Source: Sphingomonas hankookensis (GTDB taxonomy: Bacteria; Pseudomonadota; Alphaproteobacteria; Sphingomonadales; Sphingomonadaceae). Taken from it: a DNA stretch of 64,000 bases. The stretch is taken from positions 2,596,001 to 2,660,000 of the forward strand of contig NZ_CP117025.1 in NCBI RefSeq assembly GCF_028551275.1, in the 5' to 3' direction. Shown piece by piece: positions 1-10,490 of the stretch (the stretch's first letter is position 1; every line of letters begins with the position of its first letter). Position numbers and translations under genes: made by a program. The notes under the pieces are model-generated. The model was not told the DNA's origin. It did no database searches and saw only the letters and a program-made list of their open reading frames with translations.

Positions 1-685
1 GGAACAGCACGACTGCCGCCACCTCCTCCGGCTCGCCACCGCGCCGCAGCGGGTTCAGCCGCCCGATCCGTGCTTCCTTGCCCGACTGCCGCGCATGGTC
101 GTACACCATCGCGGTCATGCCGGTCTCGACCAAGCCGGGGCATACGGCATTGACCCGCACGCCCGATCCGGACAGCTGCTGCGCGGCGGTCTGCACCAGG
201 TTGATGACGCCCGCCTTCGACGCCGAATAGGCCGCGCCACCCGCGCCCGATCGCAGCCCGGCAACGCTGGCGGTGCACACGATCGCCCCGCCGCCGGCCG
301 CCGCCATGATCGGCGCGGCATGGCGGATCGCCAGGAACGGGCCGATCAGATTGACCCGCAGGATTTCCGACCAGTCCTCGGCGGTCGTGTCGAACAGCCC
401 GGCGATCCCGCCCGATATGCCGGCATTGGCATGCACCACGTCGATCTCGCCGAACGTGTCGACCGCCAGTGCGATCGCCCGCGCGACATCCGCGTCCTCC
501 CCGGCATCCATCGCGCACGCGACCGCCCGGCCGCCCATGTCCTCGATCATCGCCGCCGTCACGTCGCCCTGCGCCACATCGGCACACACCACGCCCGCCC
601 CTTCGCGGGCAAAGGCCAGCGCGGTCGCACGCCCGATGCCGGATCCCGCCCCGGTGACCAGCACCGACTTGCCCGCAAAGCGCAT
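1..685 (-). CDS. SDR family oxidoreductase (3' end off window)
   Basis: This is an NAD(P)-dependent short-chain dehydrogenase/reductase, cut by the window edge near its C-terminus. The N-terminus ([20 protein letters not shown]) has the TGxxxGIG dinucleotide-binding loop. A NAG motif (HANAGIS) and the catalytic YSASK (YxxxK) follow about 150 residues in, then the PG-containing loop [13 protein letters not shown]. Its ATG overlaps the stop of the upstream phosphotransferase-like gene by one base (TGATG), so the two are probably translationally coupled. Together with the acyl-CoA dehydrogenase and CoA ligase nearby, the context points to oxidation of an acyl-CoA or alcohol intermediate. The substrate cannot be read from the sequence. 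Confidence 0.9.
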   Translation of the reverse strand, partial: MRFAGKSVLVTGAGSGIGRATALAFAREGAGVVCADVAQGDVTAAMIEDMGGRAVACAMDAGEDADVARAIALAVDTFGEIDVVHANAGISGGIAGLFDTTAEDWSEILRVNLIGPFLAIRHAAPIMAAAGGGAIVCTASVAGLRSGAGGAAYSASKAGVINLVQTAAQQLSGSGVRVNAVCPGLVETGMTAMVYDHARQSGKEARIGRLNPLRRGGEPEEVAAVVLF

Positions 686-1698
686 CACGCCCCCGCCTTC
701 TTCGCGAAATCCCATGCCATTGCCGCCAGCATCGGCACCTTGGCCGCCATCGCCGCCGCCTGCGCGCTCGCGGCATTGCCGTCGCGCAGCCGCTGCTTGA
801 TGCCCTGCACGATGCCGGTCAGGCGGAACAGGTTATAGGCGAAATACCATTCCAGCTGCGGCACGTCGCGCCGCCCGGTCGCGGTGCAGTAGCGCGCCAC
901 CACCTCGTCCATCGTCGGAATGCCGCTGTCGCCGCCCGCCAGCCCCTTGATCCCCGACCGCCCATCCGGCTCGGTGCCCCAGTTCATCAGCAGATAGGTG
1001 AAATCGGCCATCGGATCGCCCAGCGTCGACAATTCCCAGTCGAGCACCGCCGCGACGCGCGGTTCGGCTTCGGCAAAGATCAGATTGTCGATCCGGTAAT
1101 CGCCATGAACGATCGACACCCGCTCCTGCGCCGGTACGGTGCGCGGCAGCCAGTCGATCAGCCGTTCGACATCGGGCAGGTCGTCGGTCTGGCTCGCACG
1201 ATATTGCCGGGTCCAACGCGCCACCTGCCGCTCGAAATAATTGCCCGGCTTGCCATAATCGCCCAGGCCCACCGCCACCGGATCGATCGCATGCAACGCG
1301 GCCAGCGCATCGATCATCGCCTCATAATGCCCCCGCCGCTCGACCGGGGTCATGTCCGGCATCGACCCGTCCCAGATCGTCCGCCCGGCCACCCGCTCCA
1401 TCAGGTAGAAGGGCGCACCGATCACCTCCGTATCCTCGCACAGCGCGATCGGCCGCGGCACCGGAAAGCCGGTCGGATGCAGCGCCGCGATCAGCGCATA
1501 TTCCCGCTCGACAGCATGGGCACTGGGCAACAGCGGTCCGAACGGCTTCCGCCGCAAGACGAACGACCCCGCTGCCATCTCGACCCGGTAGGTCGGATTG
1601 CTCTGCCCGCCCGGATAGCGCGTAACCTCGACCGGCCCCTCGCCCACCGTCGCCGCCAGCCACGGCCCCAGCCGCGCGAGATCGAGGTCAGCGTTCAT
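685..1698 (-). CDS. phosphotransferase family protein (ACAD10/11 kinase-like)
   Basis: This aminoglycoside phosphotransferase (APH/choline-kinase fold) family protein has about 337 residues. It shows the catalytic loop [12 protein letters not shown] (HGDxxxxN) and the metal-binding segment [16 protein letters not shown] (DWE). The ATG at 1698 is chosen because homology begins at [11 protein letters not shown]; the longer frame up to 1848 only shadows the acyl-CoA dehydrogenase. The chosen start overlaps that gene by 11 bases. In ACAD10/11-type systems a kinase domain of this family works with an acyl-CoA dehydrogenase on 4-hydroxyacyl-CoAs. The adjacency here fits such a role, which is an inference rather than a demonstrated function. 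Confidence 0.85.
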   Translation of the reverse strand: MNADLDLARLGPWLAATVGEGPVEVTRYPGGQSNPTYRVEMAAGSFVLRRKPFGPLLPSAHAVEREYALIAALHPTGFPVPRPIALCEDTEVIGAPFYLMERVAGRTIWDGSMPDMTPVERRGHYEAMIDALAALHAIDPVAVGLGDYGKPGNYFERQVARWTRQYRASQTDDLPDVERLIDWLPRTVPAQERVSIVHGDYRIDNLIFAEAEPRVAAVLDWELSTLGDPMADFTYLLMNWGTEPDGRSGIKGLAGGDSGIPTMDEVVARYCTATGRRDVPQLEWYFAYNLFRLTGIVQGIKQRLRDGNAASAQAAAMAAKVPMLAAMAWDFAKKAGA

Positions 1699-2935
1699 CG
1701 GCCACCTTCGCGAACTCGGCACGGGCGATGGCGCGGTTGTGGACCTCGTCCGGCCCGTCGGCAAAGCGCAGCGTGCGCACCCCGGCCCATGCGGCGGCGA
1801 GCGGAAAATCCTCCGACACCCCGCCCCCGCCATGGGCCTGGATCGCATCGTCGAGAATTTGTAGCGCCATGGTCGGCGCCTGCACCTTGATCATCGCGAT
1901 CTCGCCCTGCGCCGCCTTGTTACCCGCACGGTCCATCATGTCGGCCGCCTTCAGGCACAGAAGCCGCGTCATCTCGATATCGATCCGCGCGCGCGCGACC
2001 CGCTGTTCCCACACCGAATGCTCGGCGATAGCCTTGCCGAACGCCACGCGCGATTGCAGCCGCTTCGCCATCGCCGCCAGCGCCATCTCCGCCACGCCGA
2101 TGGTCCGCATGCAATGATGAATGCGCCCCGGCCCCAGCCGCCCCTGCGCGATCTCGAACCCGCGCCCCTCGCCCAGCAACAGGTTCGCAGCCGGCACCCG
2201 CACCTGCTCCAGCACCACCTCGCCATGGCCGTGCGGGGCATGGTCGTACCCATAGACCGGCAGCATCCGCTCGATCCGTACCCCCGGCGTGTCCATGGGC
2301 ACCAGGATCATGCTCTGCTGCTGGTGCCGCCGCGCATCCGGATCGGTCTTGCCCATTACGATCGCCACCTTGCAGCGCGGATCGCCGGTGCCCGACGACC
2401 ACCATTTGCGCCCGTCGATCACATAATCATCGCCATCGCGCACGATCCGCGTCTCGATATTGGTCGCATCCGAAGACGCCACCGCCGGCTCGGTCATCAG
2501 GAAGGCGGAGCGGATCGTGCCTTCCATCAGCGGCTTGAGCCACGCTTCCTTCTGCTCGCGCGTGCCATAGCGGTGCAGCACCTCCATATTGCCGGTGTCG
2601 GGCGCGGAACAGTTGAACACCTCGCTCGCCCAATGCCATTTGCCCATCTCCTCGGCGCACAGCGCATATTCGACGTTGGACAATTGCGTCCCTTCGAACG
2701 CAAAGCTCTCATCGACCATCGGCGCGCCCGAATGCGGCGGCATGAACAGGTTCCACAGTCCGGCGGCCTTCGCCTTTTCCTTCAGCGGCTCCAGCATCGC
2801 GACCGGTGCCCAGCGATCGCCGCGCGCGACCTCGGCATGATATGCATGGTCGGCCGGGGCGACATGCTCGGCGATGAACGCCGCCACGCGGTCGCGATAT
2901 TCGGTTTCGCGCGCACTGAACCGAAAGTCCAACAT
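1688..2935 (-). CDS. acyl-CoA dehydrogenase family protein
   Basis: This is an FAD-dependent acyl-CoA dehydrogenase of 415 residues, the usual size. Visible family blocks are [20 protein letters not shown] near residue 143 (flavin and substrate contact), [35 protein letters not shown], and the C-terminal [16 protein letters not shown]. It is the first gene of the leftward set ACAD, phosphotransferase, SDR. A tandem TetR-type regulator is divergent 128 bp away, so the intergenic 2936-3063 probably holds their shared control region. The arrangement resembles ACAD10/11-type breakdown of branched or hydroxylated fatty acids; the actual substrate is unknown. Confidence 0.92.
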   Translation of the reverse strand: MLDFRFSARETEYRDRVAAFIAEHVAPADHAYHAEVARGDRWAPVAMLEPLKEKAKAAGLWNLFMPPHSGAPMVDESFAFEGTQLSNVEYALCAEEMGKWHWASEVFNCSAPDTGNMEVLHRYGTREQKEAWLKPLMEGTIRSAFLMTEPAVASSDATNIETRIVRDGDDYVIDGRKWWSSGTGDPRCKVAIVMGKTDPDARRHQQQSMILVPMDTPGVRIERMLPVYGYDHAPHGHGEVVLEQVRVPAANLLLGEGRGFEIAQGRLGPGRIHHCMRTIGVAEMALAAMAKRLQSRVAFGKAIAEHSVWEQRVARARIDIEMTRLLCLKAADMMDRAGNKAAQGEIAMIKVQAPTMALQILDDAIQAHGGGGVSEDFPLAAAWAGVRTLRFADGPDEVHNRAIARAEFAKVADER

Positions 2936-3063
2936 CCGTCTCCCATTGCAACTGTTTTGCCCGGTCTACGCCATACCGGATATTCGGTAAAGCGCAGATG
3001 ACGTCGCGGTATGGTGCGATAATGGGGCTTGGGGTCCACACCCGATCTGCTAGAGATGGGACC

Positions 3064-4281
3064 ATGACGACGACCGACGGGGCCACCAAACGCTACCGCG
3101 CCAAGCGCGACGCCATCCTTGCCGCAGCAGCCGAGGCGATCAACGAAGCGAGTGCCAAGGGCATGACCTTTGCCGATGTCGCGCGCCGCGTTGGGCTGAA
3201 CACCACCAGCGTCACCTATTACTTCAAGCGCAAGGAGGACCTCGCCGCCGCCGCCTTCGACCACACGCTCGACTGGCTGCACGCGGCGCTCGACGAATCG
3301 CTGCGCCAGCCGACGCCACAGGCGCGCGTCGCCGAATTCCTGTCGATCCATTTCGACCGCCAGCGCCGGATCGAGGCGGACGAGGAACGTCCCGTCGCGA
3401 TGCTGTCCGACCTGCGCGCGATGGAGGATCCGTTCAAGGCCCGGCTGCTGGCGCGCTGGCGCGACGTCTTCCGCAAGGCACGCACGTTGTGGGGGGAACC
3501 ACGCGACCGCATCGCCAAGGATGTGCAGGGTGCCCGCGCGCACATGCTGCTCGAAAACTGCTTCTGGCTGACCGTCTGGATCGACCGTTACGAACCCGAC
3601 CAATATGACCGGGTGGAGGCGCGGTTGATGGACGTGTTCACCCACGGCCTTGCCGGCCCCGGCCAGCGCTGGGACCCCGAACCGCTGGTGCTGGAACAGG
3701 CGGATGCGGAGCCGGCGCGCGACGCCTTTCTGCGTGCCGCCACCCGGCTCATCAACGAACTCGGCTATCGCGGCGCCTCGGTGCAGCGGATCGCGTCCGA
3801 ACTGAACGTGACCAAGGGGTCGTTCTACCATCACCTCGATGCCAAGGACGATCTGGTCGCCGCCTGTTACCAGCGCAGCTTCGACACCATTTCCGCCGCG
3901 CAGCGCGCCGCCGACCGTGACGGCGGCAGCCACTGGCAACGCCTGTCCAGCACGCTGGCGACGCTGGTCGACGCGCAGTTCACCGAACAGGGGCCGCTGC
4001 TGCGCACCACCGCGCTCGCCGGCCTTCCCGTCGGCGTGCGGCAGGCGATGGTCGACCGCTCCAACCGGATCGCCCGCCGCTTTGCCGGCACGATCAGCGA
4101 CGGCATCACCGAAGGATCGGTCCGTGCGGTCGACCCGCTGATCGCCGCACAGGCGCTGATGGCGTTGCAGAACGCCGCCTTCGACCTGCGCGGCTGGGCG
4201 GCGACCATGCCGCGCGACCGCGCGGTCGGCTTCTATGCCTCGACGGTGATGACCGGGCTGTTCACCGACCCGGTCGTGTAG
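3064..4281 (+). CDS. tandem TetR/AcrR regulator (two HTH modules fused)
   Basis: This 405-residue transcriptional regulator contains two complete TetR-type DNA-binding modules. The first (residues about 10-60) has the core [20 protein letters not shown]. The second (about 217-265) has [20 protein letters not shown] followed by [12 protein letters not shown]. Each is followed by a helical ligand/dimerisation region. A single TetR protein is usually about 200 residues, so this is a fused pair in one chain. The ATG at 3064 is preferred over the upstream in-frame 2998 because homology begins at [11 protein letters not shown]. It is divergent from the acyl-CoA dehydrogenase operon and convergent with the CoA ligase, so it probably senses an acyl-CoA or fatty acid. 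Confidence 0.88.
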   Translation: MTTTDGATKRYRAKRDAILAAAAEAINEASAKGMTFADVARRVGLNTTSVTYYFKRKEDLAAAAFDHTLDWLHAALDESLRQPTPQARVAEFLSIHFDRQRRIEADEERPVAMLSDLRAMEDPFKARLLARWRDVFRKARTLWGEPRDRIAKDVQGARAHMLLENCFWLTVWIDRYEPDQYDRVEARLMDVFTHGLAGPGQRWDPEPLVLEQADAEPARDAFLRAATRLINELGYRGASVQRIASELNVTKGSFYHHLDAKDDLVAACYQRSFDTISAAQRAADRDGGSHWQRLSSTLATLVDAQFTEQGPLLRTTALAGLPVGVRQAMVDRSNRIARRFAGTISDGITEGSVRAVDPLIAAQALMALQNAAFDLRGWAATMPRDRAVGFYASTVMTGLFTDPVV

Positions 4282-4284
4282 CGA

Positions 4285-5859
4285 TCACGCCAGCACCCCG
4301 CGATATTCCCCGCGCAGCGCGGCCTTCTTCAGCTTCCCCGTGGCGCTGTGCGGCAGCGCGTCGACGAAGATCACCCGGTCGGGCAGCCACCATTTCGCGA
4401 CCTTGGTCGCCAGATGGGCCATCACCGCTTCGACCGTCACCTCCGCATCTGGCCGTTTCACCACCAGCAGCACCGGCCGTTCGTCCCAGCGCGGATGCGG
4501 CACGCCGATCGCCGCCGCCTCGGCAACACCCGGACAGCCGACCGCTGCATTCTCCAGATCGACCGAACTGATCCATTCGCCGCCCGATTTGATGACGTCC
4601 TTCGCCCGGTCGGTAATCTGCATCGTGCCGTCGGGGTGCAGCATCGCCACGTCACCGGTGTCGAACCAGCCATCCGGCGTCAGCGCGTCGCCCGCCTCGT
4701 CGCGGAAATAGCGTTTGATGACCCAGGGGCCCCGCACCTGCAACTGGCCCGACGTCTGCCCGTCGCGCGGCAGGACGTTGCCCTCCTCGTCGACGGTGCG
4801 CAGCTCGACGCCGAACGGGACCTTGCCCTGTCGGCACACCTGATCGACCCGCTGGTCGAAGCTCAGATCGTCCCAGTCCGACCCCGGCGCACCCATCGTC
4901 CCGATCGGCGATGTCTCGGTCATGCCCCATGCGTGATTGACCCGCACGCCCATCCGCATGATCCGCTCGATCATCGCGCGCGGCGCGGCCGACCCGCCGA
5001 TCGTCACGACCTTCAGATGCTCGGGCGCCTGCCCCGTCGCGTCCATATATTGGAACATCGCGAACCAGACGGTCGGCACGCCTGCCGAATGCGTCACCCG
5101 CTCCCGGTTCATCAGGTCGCACAGCACGGCGGGATCGTTGACCGCCGAGAACACGATCTTCGCCCCCACCGCCGGCGCCGCAAAGGGCAGGCCCCAGCCG
5201 ACCGCATGGAACATCGGCACCACCGGCAGGCAGACGGCGCGCTGCGACAGGTCGAACTCGTCGGGTTGCAGCTCGGCGATCGCGTGCAGCACGTTCGACC
5301 GGTGCGAATAGATCACGCCCTTCGGATCGCCGGTCGTGCCGCTGGTATAGCAGATCATGCAATGCTCGCGTTCGTCCCCCTCGACCCAGGCATAGTCGCC
5401 GGTTTCAGGCGCGATCAGCGCGGCAAAGCTGTCCGGCCCGTCGCCGTCCATCACGATGAAATGCTCGATACCCGACAGGCGGGGCTTCATCCGCTCGATG
5501 ATCGGCGCGAACACCGCATCGTAGAACAGCACCCGATCACCGGCATGGTCGGCGATATAGGCCAGCTGGTCGTCGAACAGCCGCGGATTGATGGTATGGA
5601 TGATCCCGCCCATGCCGATCACGCCGTACCACGCGATCAGGTGATGGGCGTGGTTCATCGCCATCGTCGCCACGCGGTCGCCGCGCCGGATACCCAGCCG
5701 CTCCAGCGCTTGCGCCAGCCGCCGCGCATCCCGCGCGATACCGGCCCAGTTGGTCCGCGTCTCGGTTCCGTTCGCCCAGCGGGTGACGATCTCGCGACCC
5801 CCATGCTCACGCTCGGCATGGTCGAGCAGTCGGGGTACTCGAAGTTCGAAATCCTGCAT
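4285..5859 (-). CDS. long/medium-chain fatty-acid-CoA ligase
   Basis: This ANL-superfamily adenylate-forming enzyme of about 524 residues activates a fatty acid to acyl-AMP and then acyl-CoA. Motifs in order are the phosphate-binding [18 protein letters not shown] near residue 171, [25 protein letters not shown], the hinge [16 protein letters not shown] and the C-terminal catalytic lysine in [13 protein letters not shown]. An ATG six codons further upstream (5877) is possible; MQDFELRVP at 5859 better matches the family N-terminus. It lies just downstream of dnaE on the same strand with a 47-bp gap. Functionally it belongs with the acyl-CoA genes to its left. Confidence 0.92.
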   Translation of the reverse strand: MQDFELRVPRLLDHAEREHGGREIVTRWANGTETRTNWAGIARDARRLAQALERLGIRRGDRVATMAMNHAHHLIAWYGVIGMGGIIHTINPRLFDDQLAYIADHAGDRVLFYDAVFAPIIERMKPRLSGIEHFIVMDGDGPDSFAALIAPETGDYAWVEGDEREHCMICYTSGTTGDPKGVIYSHRSNVLHAIAELQPDEFDLSQRAVCLPVVPMFHAVGWGLPFAAPAVGAKIVFSAVNDPAVLCDLMNRERVTHSAGVPTVWFAMFQYMDATGQAPEHLKVVTIGGSAAPRAMIERIMRMGVRVNHAWGMTETSPIGTMGAPGSDWDDLSFDQRVDQVCRQGKVPFGVELRTVDEEGNVLPRDGQTSGQLQVRGPWVIKRYFRDEAGDALTPDGWFDTGDVAMLHPDGTMQITDRAKDVIKSGGEWISSVDLENAAVGCPGVAEAAAIGVPHPRWDERPVLLVVKRPDAEVTVEAVMAHLATKVAKWWLPDRVIFVDALPHSATGKLKKAALRGEYRGVLA

Positions 5860-5906
5860 TCCGCCCAGCACGCGCACTCTCCTTCGCGAACGGGGCTGTC
5901 ACGCCC

Positions 5907-8900
5907 CTATCCCACGGCGGCGAGCGGTGCCTTCACCGTATCGAACGCCGCCTGGGTGACACCTTGCAGCCTGCCGACCCGTTCGGCAAGCTCGCCATCG
6001 ATCCGGAAATCGCGGCCCAGGCATACCCGGGCTTCGATTCCTGGCGTAGCCGGCACCGAAACCCAGATCTCGCCGCGTGCTCCCCGCTCATGCTGGACCA
6101 GCCCGGCCAGCGCCGGATAGGCGGCGGGATCGTCGATGGTGAGGTCAAGCCGCAGCCGCACGTCGCGGGCGATAACGTCGAACGGCTTCAACGACTTGAC
6201 CGTCGCCCGCGCACTCTCGTCACCCGCCCGCCGGTCGAGTTCCAGCGTGAACAGCCCGCACCCGCCGACCTTGCCCGCCGCCTCCAGATCGTTCGCCGGC
6301 CCCTCGTCGAAACACGTCACCGGCACCTGCCCGGTCGCATCGGACAGCGTCGCCATCATGTACCGCTTGCCACGTGCCGAGGTCCGCCAGCGCGCATCCT
6401 CGACCAGCGCCGCCACCGTCGCGCCGACTCGGCCGCCTTCGGGCACATGGGTATCGGCCAGATCGGCTATCTTGCGCGCGCCATGCGCACTGGCGAGATG
6501 CGCGTAACGGTCGAGCGGATGGGCCGAGAAATAGAATCCGAACGCATCCTTCTCCGCCGCGATCGCTTGCGTGAGCGACCAATGGACGTCGGGCACGCGC
6601 ATCGCGGTCTCGACGGCACCGCTCGCTTCCCCGAACAACCCGCCCTGCCCGCTCGACCGGTTCGCCTCGGTCCGCTGCGCGGTCGCCATCAGCGTATCGG
6701 CCAGCGCGTGCACGCCCGCCCGGTCGCCCTCGACGCATTCGAACGCGCCCGCCGCCGCCAGCGTCTCGATCTGCCGCTTGTTGAGCAGCTTGGGATCGAC
6801 CCGCCCCGCGAAATCGTCGAGCGACTTGTACGGCCCCTTCGCCGCCCGCTCCTCGACCATCAGTTCCATCGCCCGCTCGCCGACGCCCTTCAGCGCCGAC
6901 AACGCATAGCGCACCGCAAGGCCACCTTCCGGCGTCTCCTCGACCCCGAAAGTCGCATCGCTCGAATTGATGCAGGGCGGCAGGCAGTCGATGCGCAACC
7001 GCTTCATGTCATCGACGAAGATCGCCAGCTTGTCGGTCTGCGCATAATCGAACGCCATCGACGCCGCGAAGAACTCATGCGGATGATGCGCCTTCAGCCA
7101 CGCCGTCTGATACGCCAGCAGCGCATAGGCCGCCGCGTGGCTCTTGTTGAACCCGTATCCTGCGAACTTGTCGATCAAGTCGAACAGCTCGTTGGCCTTC
7201 GCCTCCGGAATCCCGTTCACCTCGGCACAGCCCTTCACGAAGATGGATCGCTGCGCGTCCATCTCCGCCTTGACCTTCTTGCCCATCGCGCGCCGCAGCA
7301 TGTCCGCGCCGCCCAGCGAATAGCCCGCCAGGATCTGCGCGGCCTGCATCACCTGTTCCTGATAGACGAAGATCCCGTAGGTCTCCTTCAGGATCGGTTC
7401 GAGCAGGTCGTGGGGATAGATGATCTCTTCCCGTCCGGCCTTGCGCGCGCCGAACGAGGGGATGTTGTCCATCGGCCCCGGCCGGTACAGCGACACCAGC
7501 GCGATGATGTCGCCGAAATTGGTCGGCCGCACCGCGGTCAGCGTCCGCCGCATCCCTTCCGATTCCAGCTGGAACACCCCGACCGTGTCGCCGCGCTTGA
7601 GCAGTTCGTAGGTCGCCGGATCGTCCCAGAGCAGACTGTCGAGATCGACCACGACCCCCCGCCGCGCCAGCAATTCGACCGCGAACTTCAGCACCGACAG
7701 CGTCTTGAGGCCCAGAAAGTCGAACTTCACGAGGCCCGCGCCCTCGACATATTTCATGTCGAACTGCGTCACCGGCATGTCGGACCGCGGATCGCGGTAC
7801 AGCGGCACCAGTTCGCTAAGCGGCCGGTCGCCGATCACCACGCCCGCCGCGTGGGTCGAGCTGTGCCGCGGCAACCCCTCCAGCTTCATGGCGAGGTCGA
7901 GCAGGCGGCGCACATCCTCCTCCCGCTCGTACTGCTGGTTCAGCTCGGATACGCCGTTGATCGCCCGGTCCAGCGTCCACGGATCGGTCGGATGGTTCGG
8001 CACCAGCTTGGCGAGGCGATCGACCTGGCCATAGCTCATCTGCAGCACGCGGCCGGTATCCTTCAGCACCGCGCGCGCCTTCAGCTTCCCGAAGGTGATG
8101 ATCTGCGCCACCTGATCGCGGCCATATTTCTGCTGGACGTAGCGGATGACCTCGCCCCGCCGGGTTTCGCAGAAGTCGATGTCGAAGTCGGGCATCGACA
8201 CGCGTTCCGGGTTCAGGAAGCGTTCGAACAGCAGCCCCAGCTTGATCGGGTCGAGATCGGTGATGGTCAGCGCCCAGGCGACCGCCGAACCTGCGCCCGA
8301 ACCACGGCCCGGCCCCACCGGAATATCATGGTCCTTCGCCCATTTGATGAAGTCGGCAACGATCAGGAAGTAGCCCGGAAACCCCATCTGACAGATGACG
8401 TCGAGTTCGAAATCGAGCCGGCTGAAATAGTCGGGGAAGCGCGCGACCAGCTCGTCCTCGGACAATTCCGACACCTCGCCGGTCGCCGCCGGCGTCGGCG
8501 CATCCTCCCATGGTGCGGGTGCCGCGACCGCGACCTCGGCGGTCACCATGCCCTCTTCCAGCGCGACGATCTTGCGCAGCCGGTCGACCAGCCCGGCACG
8601 CGAATCGACGCGCAGCTTCAACGCCTCGCCCTCGCGATCGCCGGCCAGGCTCGGCAGGATCGGCTTGCGCTTGGGCGCCGCCACCGCGCAACGCTGCGCC
8701 ACGACCAGCGTGTTGGCCAGCGCCTCGGGCAGGTCGGCGAACATTGCCTGCATCACCGGCGCCGGCTTCAGCCACGCCTCGGGCGACGACCGCTGGCGAT
8801 CCTCGCTCGCGACATAGCTTGAGGAGGCAATGCACAGCATCGCGTCATGCGCATCGTGGAAATCCGCCTCGGCAAAGCAGCACGGATTGGTCGCGACCAG

Positions 8901-9497
8901 CGGCAGGTCGCGGGCATAGGCGAGGTCGAGGAGGAACGGCTCCGCCCGCTGCTCGACGCCCTCGCCCCGCCGCGCCAGTTCGACATAGAGCCGGTCGCCG
9001 AACAGCGCCTGCAACCGGTCGGTATAGGCCAGGGCTTCGTCCTCGCGCCCGGCAGCGAACAGCCGCGCCAGCGCCCCGTCGCCCGCCCCGGTCAGCGCGA
9101 CCAGCCCGTCGCTGCGCCCGATCAGCGCATCGATCGGCACATGCGCCGGAATCTCGACCGGCCGGTCGAGATGCGCCATCGACACCAGCGCACACAGATT
9201 GTCGTAGCCTTGGCGGTCCTGCGCGAACAGCGGCAACCAGTCGATCTCCGGCTCGACGCCCTCGACCCCGCCCGGCCGCGCAACCGCCAGCAGTGTGCCG
9301 ACCACCGGCTGCACGCCCTGATCCTTGCACGCATCCGAAAACGCCATGGCTGCGTACAGCCCGTTGCGATCGGTCAGCCCGGCGGCGGGAAAGCCCAGCT
9401 TGCGTGCCTGTTTCGCGATCGCCTTGGGATCGATCGCCCCTTCAAGCATGGTGAAGGAGGAAAAGATACGAAGCGGTACGAACCCGGAATGCGCCAT
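5907..9497 (-). CDS. dnaE: DNA polymerase III alpha subunit
   Basis: This is the replicative polymerase catalytic subunit, about 1196 residues. Order of domains: N-terminal PHP (FVPLRIFSSFTMLEGAI), the palm with GPGRGSGAGSAVAWALTITD and the catalytic aspartates in PDFDIDFCETRRGEV near residue 435, a further conserved aspartate in KFDFLGLKTLSVLKF near 590, the fingers and beta-binding region (GYGFNKSHAAAYALLAYQT), and a C-terminal OB fold. The PHP segment has phenylalanine where active PHP domains carry a metal-binding histidine (LRxHSxxS), so the ancestral proofreading site looks lost. The ATG at 9497 is chosen because family homology starts at MAHSGFVPLR. A quasi-palindromic EcfG-like promoter region lies 50-75 bp upstream. 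Confidence 0.97.
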   Translation of the reverse strand: MAHSGFVPLRIFSSFTMLEGAIDPKAIAKQARKLGFPAAGLTDRNGLYAAMAFSDACKDQGVQPVVGTLLAVARPGGVEGVEPEIDWLPLFAQDRQGYDNLCALVSMAHLDRPVEIPAHVPIDALIGRSDGLVALTGAGDGALARLFAAGREDEALAYTDRLQALFGDRLYVELARRGEGVEQRAEPFLLDLAYARDLPLVATNPCCFAEADFHDAHDAMLCIASSSYVASEDRQRSSPEAWLKPAPVMQAMFADLPEALANTLVVAQRCAVAAPKRKPILPSLAGDREGEALKLRVDSRAGLVDRLRKIVALEEGMVTAEVAVAAPAPWEDAPTPAATGEVSELSEDELVARFPDYFSRLDFELDVICQMGFPGYFLIVADFIKWAKDHDIPVGPGRGSGAGSAVAWALTITDLDPIKLGLLFERFLNPERVSMPDFDIDFCETRRGEVIRYVQQKYGRDQVAQIITFGKLKARAVLKDTGRVLQMSYGQVDRLAKLVPNHPTDPWTLDRAINGVSELNQQYEREEDVRRLLDLAMKLEGLPRHSSTHAAGVVIGDRPLSELVPLYRDPRSDMPVTQFDMKYVEGAGLVKFDFLGLKTLSVLKFAVELLARRGVVVDLDSLLWDDPATYELLKRGDTVGVFQLESEGMRRTLTAVRPTNFGDIIALVSLYRPGPMDNIPSFGARKAGREEIIYPHDLLEPILKETYGIFVYQEQVMQAAQILAGYSLGGADMLRRAMGKKVKAEMDAQRSIFVKGCAEVNGIPEAKANELFDLIDKFAGYGFNKSHAAAYALLAYQTAWLKAHHPHEFFAASMAFDYAQTDKLAIFVDDMKRLRIDCLPPCINSSDATFGVEETPEGGLAVRYALSALKGVGERAMELMVEERAAKGPYKSLDDFAGRVDPKLLNKRQIETLAAAGAFECVEGDRAGVHALADTLMATAQRTEANRSSGQGGLFGEASGAVETAMRVPDVHWSLTQAIAAEKDAFGFYFSAHPLDRYAHLASAHGARKIADLADTHVPEGGRVGATVAALVEDARWRTSARGKRYMMATLSDATGQVPVTCFDEGPANDLEAAGKVGGCGLFTLELDRRAGDESARATVKSLKPFDVIARDVRLRLDLTIDDPAAYPALAGLVQHERGARGEIWVSVPATPGIEARVCLGRDFRIDGELAERVGRLQGVTQAAFDTVKAPLAAVG

Positions 9498-9545
9498 CCG
9501 ACGGACGTAACCATCCGGGCCTGATTCGACCAGAGCGCCTCGCCC

Positions 9546-9570
9546 GGAACCGCGACGAACCATACCCGTT
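9546..9570 (+). promoter_or_regulatory. EcfG-type (general stress response) promoter for hdeD
   Basis: GGAAC at 9546-9550 and CGTT at 9567-9570 are separated by 16 bases, which is the published alphaproteobacterial EcfG consensus. The ATG of the DUF308/HdeD gene follows 25 bp after the -10. An EcfG gene and the phyR/nepR locus are present in this same window. The element is nearly palindromic (GGAAC...GTTCC), so the complementary strand also reads GGAAC-N16-GGTT towards dnaE. Confidence 0.7.
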
Positions 9571-9594
9571 CCGATGGTATACAGGAGGAGCATG

Positions 9595-10131
9595 ATGACC
9601 GATTTCGCCCGCGAACCCCGCAAAGCTGCCCCCGGATGGGGCTGGACGCTCGCCTATGGTGTCGTATCGGTACTGATCGGCATCCTTGCCTTCGCCGCGC
9701 CCTTCCCGGCGACGCTGGCGGCGACGATCGTGGTCGGCTTCTTCTTCCTCGTCGGCGGCATCGCCTCGCTGATCGCCGCCTTCCGCAACCGCAGCGGGCG
9801 GGGCTATGCGCTGTTCTTCGGGCTGCTGTCGGTCCTTGCCGGCGGCTATATGATCGTCCTGCCGGTCGGCGGCGCGCTGTCGCTGACGCTGATGATGATC
9901 ATCTGGCTCGGCGCCCGCGGCGTCATGGAGCTGGTGATCGGCTTCCGCTTCAGGCGTTTGCGCGTACCGATGCTGCTGCTCGGCGCGCTCAATATCGTGC
10001 TGGCGATCCTGCTCTACACGACCGTGCCTTGGTCGGCATTGACCCTGCCCGGCTATATCCTCGGCGCCAGCTTCCTGTTCGGCGGCATCGTCGCAATCCT
10101 CGGCGCGCTCTCCGACCGGCGCGAGGCATAA
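9595..10131 (+). CDS. HdeD family (DUF308) membrane protein
   Basis: This 178-residue polytopic inner-membrane protein of the HdeD/DUF308 family has about six hydrophobic segments, for example SVLIGILAFAAPFPATLAAT, IVVGFFFLVGGIASLIAAF and LLGALNIVLAILLYTTVPW. In Enterobacteria HdeD is linked to acid resistance at high cell density; here only the family assignment is supported. An AGGAGG at 9583-9588 lies six bases before the ATG at 9595, so this start is preferred over the ATGs at 9574 and 9592. The gene is preceded by a near-perfect EcfG promoter and followed by a repeat-rich gap holding a truncated copy of its own 3' end. Confidence 0.88.
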   Translation: MTDFAREPRKAAPGWGWTLAYGVVSVLIGILAFAAPFPATLAATIVVGFFFLVGGIASLIAAFRNRSGRGYALFFGLLSVLAGGYMIVLPVGGALSLTLMMIIWLGARGVMELVIGFRFRRLRVPMLLLGALNIVLAILLYTTVPWSALTLPGYILGASFLFGGIVAILGALSDRREA

Positions 10132-10215
10132 CGACGCCCCCTCGCCCACCCGTCACCCTCGGCGAACCCGGGGGCGAACCTGTCGAGCTGGGGACGTCCC
10201 CTCACTCACACGTCA

Positions 10216-10388
10216 CCCCGGGCCCGACCCGGGGTCCCGCTTCCTCTCCTGCAACGGTAGGAACAGGCGGCACCGGGATGCACGGCGAAACCACTAGGGA
10301 AGTCCCCAATCCGCACCCCGGCGAAGGCCGGGGCCCAGTTGGGAAACGCCAGTACCGTACGGCAAAGCCTTCCCAACTGGACCCCGGC
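10216..10388. repeat. palindromic intergenic repeats (two hairpins)
   Basis: Two hairpin-forming repeats lie downstream of hdeD. The first (10216-10234) has 7-bp arms CCCCGGG/CCCGGGG. The second (10327-10388) has arms GCCGGGGcCCAGTTGGGAA and its complement with one mismatch around a 24-base loop. Both resemble REP-like palindromes scattered between sphingomonad genes, and related sequence occurs at 14325-14411. No coding potential is supported here. Confidence 0.7.
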
Positions 10389-10490
10389 CGCCGCCGAGGT
10401 ACGCTGGCCGTTAGGGGATTGGGCGACGCAAGTCCTCTTCGACCACGGGTCAGCGAGCGAGCCTATCCCAACGTCGCGACGACCGCCCCG

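Noticed and set aside
4285..5859. Fatty-acid-CoA ligase as the dedicated acyl-ACP synthetase of the sphingolipid pathway
   Set aside because: It lies over 40 kb from spt, next to acyl-CoA degradation genes, so the catabolic role is more economical.
5964..8822. A 952-codon open frame on the plus strand
   Set aside because: It is antisense to dnaE, whose motifs are all present; high G+C creates long spurious frames opposite true genes.
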